A stretch of 60,015 nt of DNA from positions 1 through 60,015 of the forward strand of contig QCIP01000011.1 in assembly GCA_003216615.1 (NCBI GenBank), read 5' to 3'. The stretch is from Prochlorococcus sp. AG-402-M15. Lineage in GTDB: Bacteria > Cyanobacteriota > Cyanobacteriia > PCC-6307 > Cyanobiaceae. A program made the position numbers and the translations under genes. Under the pieces are notes generated by a model. The model was not told where the DNA came from and searched no databases. It was given only the letters and a program-made list of their open reading frames with translations. Positions within the stretch are counted from its first letter, which is position 1; each line of letters starts with the position of its first letter. Below are positions 24,288 through 32,892 of the stretch, piece after piece.

Positions 24288-25679
24288 TTAAATCTTAAAA
24301 ATAAACTTTAAAACTTTTTTTACTCTTTCATAGGGAGGATAGCGCAGATTTAAATCAAATAAAAAACCTTTGAAAGTAATGGATTTTTGATTTGAAAAAT
24401 TTCGAAAACCTTCCTCTCCATGAAATTTGCCAATACCACTCTGACCAACACCTCCAAAAGGTAAATTTGGAATAAGGACTGGCAACATTACATCATTGAT
24501 ACAAATAGTTCCTGAGCTAGTTACTCTTGAAATTTGATTATGGATTTTTTTATTACCTCCAAATAAATAGATTGCTAATGGTTTTGATGTTTGATTAATC
24601 TGTTTCAAAACAGATTCTTTATCACTGATTCCTATTATTGGAAGTAATGAGCTGAATAATTCTTTTTGCAAAATATCTGTTTCATCTAATTTAGTTCTCA
24701 AAATTGTCGGAGATATTTTTAACTTTTTTTTACTAAAATCCCCCCCGTATAAAATTCTTTTTTCTTTTTTATATCGTTTGAGAATTTCTACAGTCGATGA
24801 GAATTGCTTTTTTTCTAATTTAGATAAGTTTTCGGAAATTATTGGATCTTCTCCATAAAAACTTATTATGCATTGCTTTAATTTTTCTATGAAATTATTT
24901 TCAATTTCTTTTTCTACAAAGATATGATTTGGAGCCATGCAGGATTGACCAGAATTAAAAAATTTGCCCCAAACAATTCTTTTTGCAGCAACTTCTAAAT
25001 TTGCATTCTTGAAAATAATTACAGGATTTGTTCCACTTAATTCAAGCGTTAATGGAGTTAAGTATTTTGAAGCCAATTTCATTATGGATTTTCCTGTTTC
25101 GGTACTTCCTGTAAAAAATATATGGTCAAAATTTTGTTCAATTAATTTTATAGATTGTTTAAAGTCTCCTTCTAATGTAAGGAGTACATCTTTTTGGAAA
25201 TATTTGGAAGTAAGATTTTTAATAAGTTTTGAGGTCGCGGGACATTTCTCTGACGGTTTTATAACTGCAGTATTGCCTGCTGAGAAAATATTTACTAATG
25301 GCTTTAAAATGTAAAGCAATGGATAATTATATGGACCAAGAATTAAAACACACCCAAGAGGTTCATAAATAACTTTCGAGGATGATGGAAATAGATAAAA
25401 AGGTGTTTCAACCTTTTTTGGACGCATCCAAGAACTAAGTCTTTTTTTTATCAGTGAAATTTCTTCTTTGACTAAAAGGATTTCTGAAAGCCCTTCAATG
25501 TCAGATTTTCCAAGATCAATAAAAAGGGATTTGATTATCTCTTTTTTATTTTCATCCAAAAGTTTAGAGACTTTATTAATCTGATTGATCCTCCATTTTA
25601 TATCTTCCGTTTTACCTGTAAGTACGGTATTTTTTATTTTATAGATATCTTCTAAATGAAATTTATCAGAAATTTTCAT
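24288..25679 (-). CDS. Aldehyde dehydrogenase (ALDH3-like)
   Basis: The 463-residue NAD(P)-dependent enzyme oxidises aldehydes to acids. The catalytic set is present: the oxyanion Asn118 in GPYNYP, the nucleotide loop GSTETG at 191-196, Glu213 in LELSG and the nucleophile Cys247 in FNSGQSCMAP. The short N-terminus and a hydrophobic C-terminal end (YERVKKVLKFIFKI) resemble the fatty-aldehyde/ALDH3 branch, which in cyanobacteria may clear long-chain aldehydes. The substrate is inferred. It is complete. Confidence 0.92.
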   Translation of the reverse strand: MKISDKFHLEDIYKIKNTVLTGKTEDIKWRINQINKVSKLLDENKKEIIKSLFIDLGKSDIEGLSEILLVKEEISLIKKRLSSWMRPKKVETPFYLFPSSSKVIYEPLGCVLILGPYNYPLLYILKPLVNIFSAGNTAVIKPSEKCPATSKLIKNLTSKYFQKDVLLTLEGDFKQSIKLIEQNFDHIFFTGSTETGKSIMKLASKYLTPLTLELSGTNPVIIFKNANLEVAAKRIVWGKFFNSGQSCMAPNHIFVEKEIENNFIEKLKQCIISFYGEDPIISENLSKLEKKQFSSTVEILKRYKKEKRILYGGDFSKKKLKISPTILRTKLDETDILQKELFSSLLPIIGISDKESVLKQINQTSKPLAIYLFGGNKKIHNQISRVTSSGTICINDVMLPVLIPNLPFGGVGQSGIGKFHGEEGFRNFSNQKSITFKGFLFDLNLRYPPYERVKKVLKFIFKI

Positions 25680-25835
25680 TTTTTGTATATGAATAGTATT
25701 TAATATATCAGAGGATAAATTTTTAATAACTAAAGTTTTTTTACAACTGAAGCTAAAGTGAATTCTTTTTAAAAAGAACCGAATTAATTAATATTGCTTT
25801 TAAAAATTCTACTTTTTCCTAGTTAATATATTTTT

Positions 25836-26726
25836 ATGAAGGCACAATTTTCAATTAGGTTGATATCTACAAATGAAATACCAGTAGTTACAAATTGGGC
25901 AAGGTTAGAAGGATTTTCTCCTGGAATGGATGATGTATCAATTTACAGAAATACAGATAAACAGGGAGTATGGGTTGGCTGCCTTGAAGATAATCCTATA
26001 GGCTCTATTGCGTGTATTAAATATAATTCCTCATATGGATTTATAGGCTTATTTATCGTTAAAAAAGAATTTCGAAATAATGGCTATGGAGTGAAATTAT
26101 GGAAACATGCACTCGATTATTTAAAAAATGTTGATTGTATTGGCCTAGAGGCTGCTCCTGATAGACTTAACGATTACCACAATTGGGGGTTTCAAAAATC
26201 TTCAATTACAAATCGATGGAAATTAAACGGTTTTCAAGATTTACCATTTAGAAATTTCTATAAAGATCAATTTCACTCTTTTAAAGTTGTCCCTGGGAAT
26301 AAAATTTCCTCTAAAGCAGTCTTAATTTACGATGATCAGAGAGAACCTAGCCCAAGGCCTCATTTTCTAAATGATTGGTTGAAAAATTCTCATGGAAATG
26401 TTAGTGCAATCGTAGATAATAATGGGATGTGCCATGGATTTGGCAGGATAAGACCTTGTGTCTTGGAGGATAATAATCAAGGGTGGAGAATTGGCCCTCT
26501 TTTAGCTGATACCCCCCCACTTGCTGAACTATTAATAAGGGATTTAGTTGGTAATTTAGATTCCCAAATCTTATTGGATTGCTCTAATCTTAATCCTTAT
26601 GCAAATTATCTTTTATCAAGTTTGGGATTTGAGGAGATATCAAAAACTTATAGGATGTATAAAGGTTATCAACCTACTTGTCCAATGAATCAAGTATATG
26701 GACTTGCCTGCTTGGAGCTGGGGTGA
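25836..26726 (+). CDS. GNAT-family N-acetyltransferase
   Basis: The first half of the 296-residue protein is a GNAT fold, with the acetyl-CoA motif IGLFIVKKEFRNNGYGVKLW at about 68-87. The second half contains GRIRPC and WRIGPLLADTPPLAELLIRDL, which resembles the second GNAT-like domain seen in two-domain members. The acceptor is unknown. It stands alone on the plus strand with an AT-rich upstream gap. Confidence 0.85.
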   Translation: MKAQFSIRLISTNEIPVVTNWARLEGFSPGMDDVSIYRNTDKQGVWVGCLEDNPIGSIACIKYNSSYGFIGLFIVKKEFRNNGYGVKLWKHALDYLKNVDCIGLEAAPDRLNDYHNWGFQKSSITNRWKLNGFQDLPFRNFYKDQFHSFKVVPGNKISSKAVLIYDDQREPSPRPHFLNDWLKNSHGNVSAIVDNNGMCHGFGRIRPCVLEDNNQGWRIGPLLADTPPLAELLIRDLVGNLDSQILLDCSNLNPYANYLLSSLGFEEISKTYRMYKGYQPTCPMNQVYGLACLELG

Positions 26727-26799
26727 TTTTTTGTAAAATGTTCCTTTTCATCTTTTGGTTTTGTAATACTGCAGCAAGTTTGTTTGATTATCCATAAGC

Positions 26800-27048
26800 T
26801 TAACTTTCAGAAGGTTTCAAAATTTTTTCTACAATATCCGCGTTGATTATAGTGATCTCTCCATTATCAATATTGGCAACTTGAAACAAGGTCCATGCCT
26901 TTGGATTTCTAGCTCCTCCAATACAGTCGATAACTTGACCGACCCAATAATTTTTATTCTTTTCCTTAGTATTTTCGCAATTTTCTTTTTTAATTGCGAC
27001 ATAATCACCAGGCCTAACGAAAAGAAACTCAGGAGTTGTCGAGCTCAC
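26800..27048 (-). CDS. Conserved small protein, DUF3104-like
   Basis: The 82-residue soluble protein has FVRPGDYVAIKKENCENTK at about 10-28 and a second beta-rich part WVGQVIDCIGGARNPKAW. The PGDYV start and SH3-like pattern resemble the picocyanobacterial DUF3104 group as I remember it. No function is known. Confidence 0.75.
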   Translation of the reverse strand: MSSTTPEFLFVRPGDYVAIKKENCENTKEKNKNYWVGQVIDCIGGARNPKAWTLFQVANIDNGEITIINADIVEKILKPSES

Positions 27049-27144
27049 AATAAATAGCTAACAGTATATATGTACTATAGTAAGTTATTAGTTTTGTTGT
27101 CGAACTTTGAATTATTTAGCAAACTAGGAGTAATTCAAAAAAAA

Positions 27145-27237
27145 ATGGAATCAACTGAAATTGCTATATTTTCAACATTATTGGGGCTGATTTTAGCTGT
27201 AACTGACGCTTATATAGAAAGAAATATTCCTGGATAA
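27145..27237 (+). CDS. Small membrane peptide
   Basis: The 30-residue peptide (MESTEIAIFSTLLGLILAVT, then DAYIERNIPG) has one membrane helix and a polar tail. Its size and layout resemble small photosystem subunits, but I cannot match it to one. An AGGAG at 27126-27130 precedes the ATG, at a spacing somewhat longer than usual. A hypothetical peptide is the safest call. Confidence 0.5.
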   Translation: MESTEIAIFSTLLGLILAVTDAYIERNIPG

Positions 27238-27254
27238 TATTTCCAATTCATTTC

Positions 27255-27410
27255 TTAAATTAAATAAGATTTAAGCTGGTCTAATATGTCGGCACGGTTG
27301 GAAACTAATTTTGTAAAAACTAAATATATCAACCCTCCCATTGCAAGTCTTCCGTTAATTTTCTCTAACTGCTTTAGTTTTCTCAACAAACTACTTTTGC
27401 GCTTAAACAA
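27255..27410 (-). CDS. hli: High-light-inducible (HLIP/SCP-type) protein
   Basis: The minus-strand frame gives 51 residues containing the chlorophyll-binding signature EKINGRLAMGG followed by a membrane helix (LIYLVFTKLV). This matches the ExxNGRxAMxG core of one-helix HLIPs, which bind chlorophyll and carotenoid at the thylakoid membrane and dissipate excess energy. The frame opens at a TTG (27410) just after an in-frame stop and there is no good ribosome-binding site, so the true start could also be the TTGs about 8 codons inside. The C-terminal tail is longer and more polar than usual. Several hli copies per genome are normal in Prochlorococcus. Confidence 0.75.
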   Translation of the reverse strand: MFKRKSSLLRKLKQLEKINGRLAMGGLIYLVFTKLVSNRADILDQLKSYLI

Positions 27411-27510
27411 AATTTAAAGGATGTAGAAAATAAAAAAGTATTGATTAATTCAAAATTAAAAAAAATTTTTTATAAATTTATAGAAATATTATTTCAAAAA
27501 CCATTTAAGT

Positions 27511-27648
27511 TTAAAGCCAAGCCTCTTTCATCTCAAGATAAAGCCTCTCGCTTTCGGCAGAATTAATTTTGCTGTCTGAATAGGATTGTTGCTGTTGCTG
27601 TTGCTGCTGCTGAGTTGAGTTAGTATTAGGATTTTGGATTTCACTCAT
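27511..27648 (-). CDS. Small poly-glutamine protein
   Basis: The 45-residue peptide begins MSEIQNPNTNSTQ, then has a run of nine glutamines made of mixed CAG and CAA codons. It ends SAESERLYLEMKEAWL, a likely amphipathic helix. The CAG/CAA mix suggests an imperfect microsatellite that may vary in length between strains. No function is recognised. Confidence 0.55.
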   Translation of the reverse strand: MSEIQNPNTNSTQQQQQQQQQSYSDSKINSAESERLYLEMKEAWL

Positions 27649-27764
27649 TAGAAGATCTAGGTATATGTGTTTATTCTCTCATATTTAGATCTTTTTTTGT
27701 CAACTTGAATTCTTAAATTTTATTTAAATTTTCTACGCTTTTAATTTTCTTGTTTTGAGTGAAG

Positions 27765-27866
27765 TTATTTCGCTACCGTGGTTTTGGTGTATAGAAATTT
27801 AACTTCCCAATATACAATTCCTAGGAAAATAGCACTTGCAATAATAATTTCAGAAATAGCTAACAT
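27765..27866 (-). CDS. Small single-helix membrane peptide
   Basis: The 33-residue peptide begins MLAISEIIIASAIFLGIVYW and continues EVKFLYTKTTVAK. One membrane helix is followed by a basic tail, giving a likely cytosol-facing C-terminus. Its context among PTOX and HLIP genes hints at a thylakoid role, but this is only inference. Confidence 0.5.
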   Translation of the reverse strand: MLAISEIIIASAIFLGIVYWEVKFLYTKTTVAK

Positions 27867-28011
27867 TTTATTTGTTAATACTAATTTAATTTTGGTATCA
27901 ATTTACACAGAATGCAATAGGTACTAATTACATTTAGGATTTTAAAAATCTTACTTAATAAAATAAGGCGTCGAAATAATATAAAATTTTAGGTTAGATA
28001 CATATTTTTTC

Positions 28012-28446
28012 GTGGGAAATTCCATAAATTCAACAATTCTTATACCTTTAATACCTTTAGTTACGACTTTATTTATTTTTATTTTATTGGTAAGTTTTAA
28101 CAGAACACTTAACAGGTTAACAAAACCAGTTACTGCACTTATTGCATTATCTTTATTAAGTTCTGCTTTTATAAGCTCATTTGACTATTTTAAGAAAATA
28201 GAAAAAGAATTAGTTTTATCTAAATTCCTTAAATTATTTGAAGAAACAAATTTAGTTATACACCTCAATTTAGTAAATGAAAAAATTATAATTTTTTTCT
28301 CATTAATAATGATATTAATAATTGGATTATCTTTTTATAAATTACCTAGAAAAAAAGGTTATGTCTCATTAATGATTAGCCTAGGATTAATATCTTCTTC
28401 GGTGATGATCTCAATACTGCTTATAGATTTTTCAGCACTAATCTAA
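28012..28446 (+). CDS. Multi-spanning membrane protein, weakly like an NADH dehydrogenase chain
   Basis: The 144-residue protein starts at a GTG and has four hydrophobic spans (about 8-30, 38-55, 92-110 and 118-142). The first part (STILIPLIPLVTTLFIFILL) recalls the N-terminus of NdhF/NdhD-type antiporter-like subunits, but it is far too short to be one. Its stop overlaps that of the convergent alternative oxidase by 3 bases (CTAA). The pairing with PTOX is suggestive, but function is not assigned. Confidence 0.6.
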   Translation: MGNSINSTILIPLIPLVTTLFIFILLVSFNRTLNRLTKPVTALIALSLLSSAFISSFDYFKKIEKELVLSKFLKLFEETNLVIHLNLVNEKIIIFFSLIMILIIGLSFYKLPRKKGYVSLMISLGLISSSVMISILLIDFSALI

Positions 28447-28952
28447 ACTTTAGTAAGCATTGACAAAGCTTCGTTAAGTTCTTGGACATGATTTAATTCA
28501 TCTTGAGCAATTTCTTTTATTTTTTGATCATTTGGATTATCTTTTAAGTATTTGGAATAAGTTTCAAATGCATGTTCTTCAATTTTTATGTTGACATCAT
28601 AAGCATTAGCTGGAGAGAAGAAATAATAAAAAACCATTATCCAGTAATAAACGAGCACAAGGTGTCTCGCAAAAAATCTATCAATCCAGAACCTATCTCC
28701 TCCTCTTTTCTCCATTTCTTTAAGATGCTCAGTTTCGTTAATAGCTTGATAAAAATGTTCTTTCATTAAAATCATTGTTTTTTCATTTTTAATTCCTAGG
28801 GATTCTTTAAAATGAAGAACAGAAAGAAATGCAAAATAAGGTGATCTAGCTATTACTTCTAAAACCCAAAATCTTTGTAAAGATCTACCAGAGTATATTA
28901 AGTCTAAAAAGTTTACAGTACTATTCAAAATCAAAGAATTTAATTTCTTCAT
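28443..28952 (-). CDS. Plastid-terminal-oxidase-like alternative oxidase
   Basis: This is a diiron quinol oxidase that passes electrons from plastoquinol to oxygen and relieves over-reduction of the photosynthetic chain at high light or low iron. All iron-ligand motifs are present in 169 residues: LEVIARSPYF (Glu32), NETEHL (Glu73, His76), EEHAFETY (Glu125/126) and DELNHV (Glu152, His155). The IARSPYF stretch is typical of the PTOX branch. Such genes are known from high-light Prochlorococcus, which supports the placement of this genome. It converges on a small membrane-protein gene. Confidence 0.94.
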   Translation of the reverse strand: MKKLNSLILNSTVNFLDLIYSGRSLQRFWVLEVIARSPYFAFLSVLHFKESLGIKNEKTMILMKEHFYQAINETEHLKEMEKRGGDRFWIDRFFARHLVLVYYWIMVFYYFFSPANAYDVNIKIEEHAFETYSKYLKDNPNDQKIKEIAQDELNHVQELNEALSMLTKV

Positions 28953-29107
28953 AAATTTTGTTTTTCTTTAAGTATAATTACTCAGCCGTTCGAGAGCTAT
29001 AATGTATTTAAATAATTAACCAAAAATTAATATTTATAGTCTAAAAATTGTTACTTCCATTGAAATATTTTTTTTTCATGCATTAATTGGATAGATAAAA
29101 ATTTTAT

Positions 29108-29248
29108 ATGACAAATACTGAAAAAATTGCAAATGCCAAGAAGAGGATTCATGAATTAGAAAGACTTATAAAATGTTGGAATGATTCAGACCATGATGAG
29201 GCAAAAGTAGTAAATTTTACAATGAACATTGAAAATAAAGTTGCTTAG
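29108..29248 (+). CDS. Small hypothetical protein
   Basis: The 46-residue soluble peptide begins MTNTEKIANAKKRIHELERL and is mostly charged and helical. No signal or membrane segment is present and no family is recognised. It sits alone between PTOX and a membrane peptide. Confidence 0.5.
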   Translation: MTNTEKIANAKKRIHELERLIKCWNDSDHDEAKVVNFTMNIENKVA

Positions 29249-29395
29249 ATTTTTATGATTAAAGCTGATTAACTTTAATCGACTTAAAGTTATTTAATAT
29301 CTTTGAGTATTCAAATATTGTTTAATCTATAAATAGAGCAATTAAACCTATTTTCAAAAACGGTAAGGAAGAAATAATCTAAAAGAAAAATCTAT

Positions 29396-29509
29396 ATGAA
29401 AACCTTTTCAAAAAAATATCTAGTTCCGATTAAATTTATACCATGGTTTTTTTGGGTATTTATATCTTTTATGAGTATATATTTGTGTAAGACAGCATGG
29501 GTAAGTTGA
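29396..29509 (+). CDS. Small membrane peptide
   Basis: The 37-residue peptide begins MKTFSKKYLVPIKFIPWFFW and has a single hydrophobic helix (about 15-32) after a basic N-terminus, so the N-terminus probably faces the cytosol. No family is recognised. Confidence 0.45.
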   Translation: MKTFSKKYLVPIKFIPWFFWVFISFMSIYLCKTAWVS

Positions 29510-29522
29510 ATAATTAATAAAT

Positions 29523-29831
29523 CTAGCTTCTCCTTAGCCAACCAGGAGCACCGCCAAACCAATCCGATATATCATCTTCATTTGGGTTGAAATGATTTTC
29601 TTTATCTAGTCCATCTATCCCAAATGATTGTAAGAGGTTATCAATTCCCCCATCATTTTTTGTACCATTTCTTCTAAAGCTGTTAGCTTTTTTTAGCCAA
29701 AGGGAAATTGTCGAATTATGGTGTGCAAATTTCTCTACATATATCCTTTCTTCTAATGTAATTGATTTATCTTGAGCAATTCTTTTAATTATTCCTTGGA
29801 TCTTTATTCTTTTTTGATTACTAAGAAGCAT
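29523..29831 (-). CDS. Conserved hypothetical protein
   Basis: The 102-residue soluble protein has a basic helical first half (NQKRIKIQGIIKRIAQDKSI) and a distinctive end, DDISDWFGGAPGWLRRS. The WFGG...W end looks conserved rather than random. I do not recognise a family. It converges on the small plus-strand membrane peptide. Confidence 0.65.
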   Translation of the reverse strand: MLLSNQKRIKIQGIIKRIAQDKSITLEERIYVEKFAHHNSTISLWLKKANSFRRNGTKNDGGIDNLLQSFGIDGLDKENHFNPNEDDISDWFGGAPGWLRRS

Positions 29832-30118
29832 TTTTGATCAATTCATTAGTCTTTTTATAGGAAGGATTATTAAAAATATCTTGTCAATGTTAATTCCAAC
29901 AAATTCACTATTTTAAAAGGTTTTTAGCAAGAAAAGTCTTAAGATACTAAAAAAAGGGATCAATAAGTTATATATGATACGTTGATTCATTTATGAAACT
30001 TATAATTCCTACAAATTAGATAAAAAAAATCAATCCACGCTCAAAGATGCAAAAGAAAAGGAGATTGTTGCATTATAGTAAATATGTACTATTATTAGTA
30101 CAGATGTATTATTAAAAT

Positions 30119-30325
30119 ATGAAAGTGGTTTCATCTTCTCCTTATGCACCTTTTGATTTAAAAGAGTGGAATTCTCTAATAAGCAAAAATGCAAAGTTTG
30201 AACATACTCCAATAAAGATCCAAAAAAAATTTTATAGAACTTTTACTCTAAAAAAGATTGAAAAAGATGAACTTTTGCAAGAGAAGAATGAATTGCATCA
30301 ACAAATGCAACTTGTATTCGGATAG
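30119..30325 (+). CDS. Conserved hypothetical protein
   Basis: The 68-residue protein has a likely coiled coil in its second half (KKIEKDELLQEKNELHQQMQ). No membrane segment or known motif is present. It is oriented with the next gene, about 90 bp downstream. Confidence 0.55.
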   Translation: MKVVSSSPYAPFDLKEWNSLISKNAKFEHTPIKIQKKFYRTFTLKKIEKDELLQEKNELHQQMQLVFG

Positions 30326-30415
30326 AAAAATATCAACTAACAATCTTTTTATTGAATATTATTTTACGAGATCCATTTTTTTGTTAGATTAGTAGAAATA
30401 CAAGAAGGATTTAAT

Positions 30416-30706
30416 TTGGCTGTAGATCGAGAACTTTTAAAAGAAGTTACCCAAGAACTTTGGAATACTGTAAAAAAACTAAGACCAGAAATTGATCGGC
30501 AAACTAGACTTCAATTAGTTTTAAAGGCCTTATTAACTATTGGAGATTTGCCAGATCAAATGCAAGCTGCCATGGTAGTAGGTGTTTGCGCAGAGATGGA
30601 TAAGAGTGATGTTGATAATGTTGAAGCTAGTTCAAAAACCAAAGATTCAAGCGGAGTTGATACTTCTACAGGTAGAAAAGTAGTTAGAAGAAGTTCAGCT
30701 AAATAA
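30416..30706 (+). CDS. Conserved picocyanobacterial protein of unknown function
   Basis: The 96-residue protein uses a TTG start (MAVDRELLKEVTQELWNTVK). An all-helical core with QTRLQLVLKALLTIGDLPDQ is followed by a Ser/Lys-rich, disordered tail ending GRKVVRRSSAK. It is soluble and basic at the end, possibly nucleic-acid- or membrane-contacting. No function is assigned. Confidence 0.7.
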   Translation: MAVDRELLKEVTQELWNTVKKLRPEIDRQTRLQLVLKALLTIGDLPDQMQAAMVVGVCAEMDKSDVDNVEASSKTKDSSGVDTSTGRKVVRRSSAK

Positions 30707-30718
30707 ACTTTAAAACGA

Positions 30719-30922
30719 TCATCCTTTAATTTTCTTTGATTCGTTTTTATTAAGTCGATTGAATAGGTAATATGAAATTACAAGTAAGAGGGGAACAAAT
30801 ATTGAATGTAAAGTCATCATTAATTCTGTTTGGCCCATTCCTATAAGATTTGACTCGCTTGGAAGTTGTTCTGACCAAGTGCCAACTAAATGCCAGGCTT
30901 GGGGAATTGATAAGAAAAACAT
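30719..30922 (-). CDS. Small membrane protein
   Basis: The 67-residue protein has a single clear helix, MTLHSIFVPLLLVISYYLF, at about 36-54, and a lysine-rich end. The first 30 residues are amphipathic. No family is recognised. The stop lies 12 bases after that of the convergent gene. Confidence 0.55.
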   Translation of the reverse strand: MFFLSIPQAWHLVGTWSEQLPSESNLIGMGQTELMMTLHSIFVPLLLVISYYLFNRLNKNESKKIKG

Positions 30923-31039
30923 ATAAGAGCTATAAGTTAAGTTTATGTTCAGATAAAGATTATCATTATTGAACGTTTTTGCTTTCTTTATTCTTATTTC
31001 TTAACTAAGTATTTGTAGAGTTATAAAAACGAACTTGAT

Positions 31040-32569
31040 TCATAAATTTATTTTTTTAAGAAGAGTTTTAAATTCTTTTTTACCAATAATTTTTTCCGCT
31101 GCGTAAGCACCGCTTGCTGAAACAGCAGGAATTCCAATACCTGGAAATGTACTTGCACCGCAAGTAAATAAATTTTTCACTGGAGTTTTGCAGCCTGGGA
31201 AAAGACCTTTTGCTGCAGATAATGCAGGGCCATAACTACCGCAATAGGTATTTGTGAATTTTTTATGAGTGATTGGGGTTCCTAGCATCTTTAAATCAAT
31301 CCTTTCATCAATGTCAGGGATGAATTTTCGCACTGCATTAAGGAATATTGAACATCTTTCTTCTTTCAAATTTCTATATGCTAATTCCTTTGGATTTAGG
31401 TTTTCCCAAATTTCCCAAGGTTCATTTGCGGGAGTATATCCATGAAGAACATGTTTCCCTTTAGGGGCCATATTTTTATCTAAAACAGATGGGATTGAAA
31501 ATACAGCTATATTTCTTTCTGCGTTTATACCTTTTCCCCAGTCATCAACATGTATCGCATGTATTGGCAAATCTTCAAGACCATCAGCATCAAAACCTAG
31601 ATGTATATGAAGGAAAGAATCACATTTATTAGGGTTCAAAACTTTTGTCTTCCATTTTTTCGAAATTTCATTTGGAATTAACTTTTTTAAATTCCAAACA
31701 TCAGTATTCGTGACAACAGATTCACAACAATAACTTGAACCATTATTAAGTGTTATACCTGTCGCAAAATTTTTATTGAAGTTAATTGTCTTTACTCTCG
31801 AAGAGAGTATTAATTCTCCTCCATTTTTTTTAAATCCATTAATTAAGGCTTTTACGATAGATTCACTACCCCCTTTAGGGTATTCAAGGTATGAATTTGG
31901 TTCAAACCATTCGTTAAATAAAGTAGCCATCGCAGCTGTATTTGTATCATGCATTGACATACCACTTATTAAAAAGCTCAATAAATCAACCCAATTTCTG
32001 AGAAAAGGATCCTCTAGATGATTATTTACTAAATTCCCAAAACCCTTATTAATTTTTGGTATTTGCTTGATATTAGGTAAAAATTTTGAGATTAAATTTA
32101 TTAGATCTAAGAAATTTATTGATTCGGGAGAATATGAGAGTAAAGGTATTTCATTTATTATTTGGCTAAGAGGTTTTATTCCGGAAATAAATGATTCCCA
32201 TTCTTTAACAGATTTCTCACCTCTTAAAGTTTTTATTGTTTGTTTAAAAGGTTCTTCCCCCACGTCAAGATTAAAATTACCTTCTGGAACAATTACTTGC
32301 CAACCTTTGTATTGAAATAGTTCAACTTCTTCATCAAGTAATTTAAGAATTTGCCCTAAGGGATTAGTTGTCGGCCATCTACCTATTCCACTCCACAATG
32401 AAGGCCCTGATTCGAAAGTGTAACCTTTTCTTTTAAAACTGTGAGCGACGCCTCCAGCTTGGGTATGTGCTTCGCATATAAGTACTTTTTTGCCTGATAA
32501 AGCTAGAATTGAACCACAACATAAACCACCAATTCCACTACCAATTATTACAACATCATAGTAATGCAT
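31040..32569 (-). CDS. FAD-dependent carotenoid isomerase/desaturase-family oxidoreductase
   Basis: The 509-residue flavoprotein begins with a Rossmann dinucleotide site (VVIIGSGIGGLCCGSILALS, about 6-25). AGGVAHSFKRKGYTFESGPS follows near 38-57 and the C-terminal FAD-contact region FTCGASTFPGIGIPAVSASG near 470-489. This is the CrtI/CrtISO/retinol-saturase superfamily. Overall layout favours a CrtISO-like cis-trans carotenoid isomerase, though related proteins of unknown substrate exist in these genomes. The stop gene neighbours are small membrane peptides. Confidence 0.85.
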   Translation of the reverse strand: MHYYDVVIIGSGIGGLCCGSILALSGKKVLICEAHTQAGGVAHSFKRKGYTFESGPSLWSGIGRWPTTNPLGQILKLLDEEVELFQYKGWQVIVPEGNFNLDVGEEPFKQTIKTLRGEKSVKEWESFISGIKPLSQIINEIPLLSYSPESINFLDLINLISKFLPNIKQIPKINKGFGNLVNNHLEDPFLRNWVDLLSFLISGMSMHDTNTAAMATLFNEWFEPNSYLEYPKGGSESIVKALINGFKKNGGELILSSRVKTINFNKNFATGITLNNGSSYCCESVVTNTDVWNLKKLIPNEISKKWKTKVLNPNKCDSFLHIHLGFDADGLEDLPIHAIHVDDWGKGINAERNIAVFSIPSVLDKNMAPKGKHVLHGYTPANEPWEIWENLNPKELAYRNLKEERCSIFLNAVRKFIPDIDERIDLKMLGTPITHKKFTNTYCGSYGPALSAAKGLFPGCKTPVKNLFTCGASTFPGIGIPAVSASGAYAAEKIIGKKEFKTLLKKINL

Positions 32570-32608
32570 TAAATATTGACTTTACTCTTCTTATAAAACT
32601 AATTTGTT

Positions 32609-32719
32609 TTAAACAAATGTATTAGTTGAAGTTGTAATACTTAGTACAACAGCGAGGAAAAATATGTAAGGAACTGCTTTTAGAGGGATGTATCCTTGGC
32701 TTTTAGAAATGAAATCCAT
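32609..32719 (-). CDS. Small membrane peptide
   Basis: From the ATG at 32719 the frame gives 36 residues (MDFISKSQGYIPLKAVPYIF then FLAVVLSITTSTNTFV). It has one membrane helix with a short polar N-terminus. The longer upstream extension of the frame looks unrelated, so I prefer this start. No family is recognised. Confidence 0.5.
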   Translation of the reverse strand: MDFISKSQGYIPLKAVPYIFFLAVVLSITTSTNTFV

Positions 32720-32892
32720 TAGATTAGTTACTTTATGTAAATATAATAACGAGATCCTGTTCCTTATGTGTGCCAAAAATTTATTTTTTTTGAAATATAT
32801 TGAAACAAAGAAATCTTTTTGGAGGGATTTTTTATCTAAGAACATTTTTTATGAAGTTATCTTAGTATTTGATTCTTGGATTAAAATCTATT

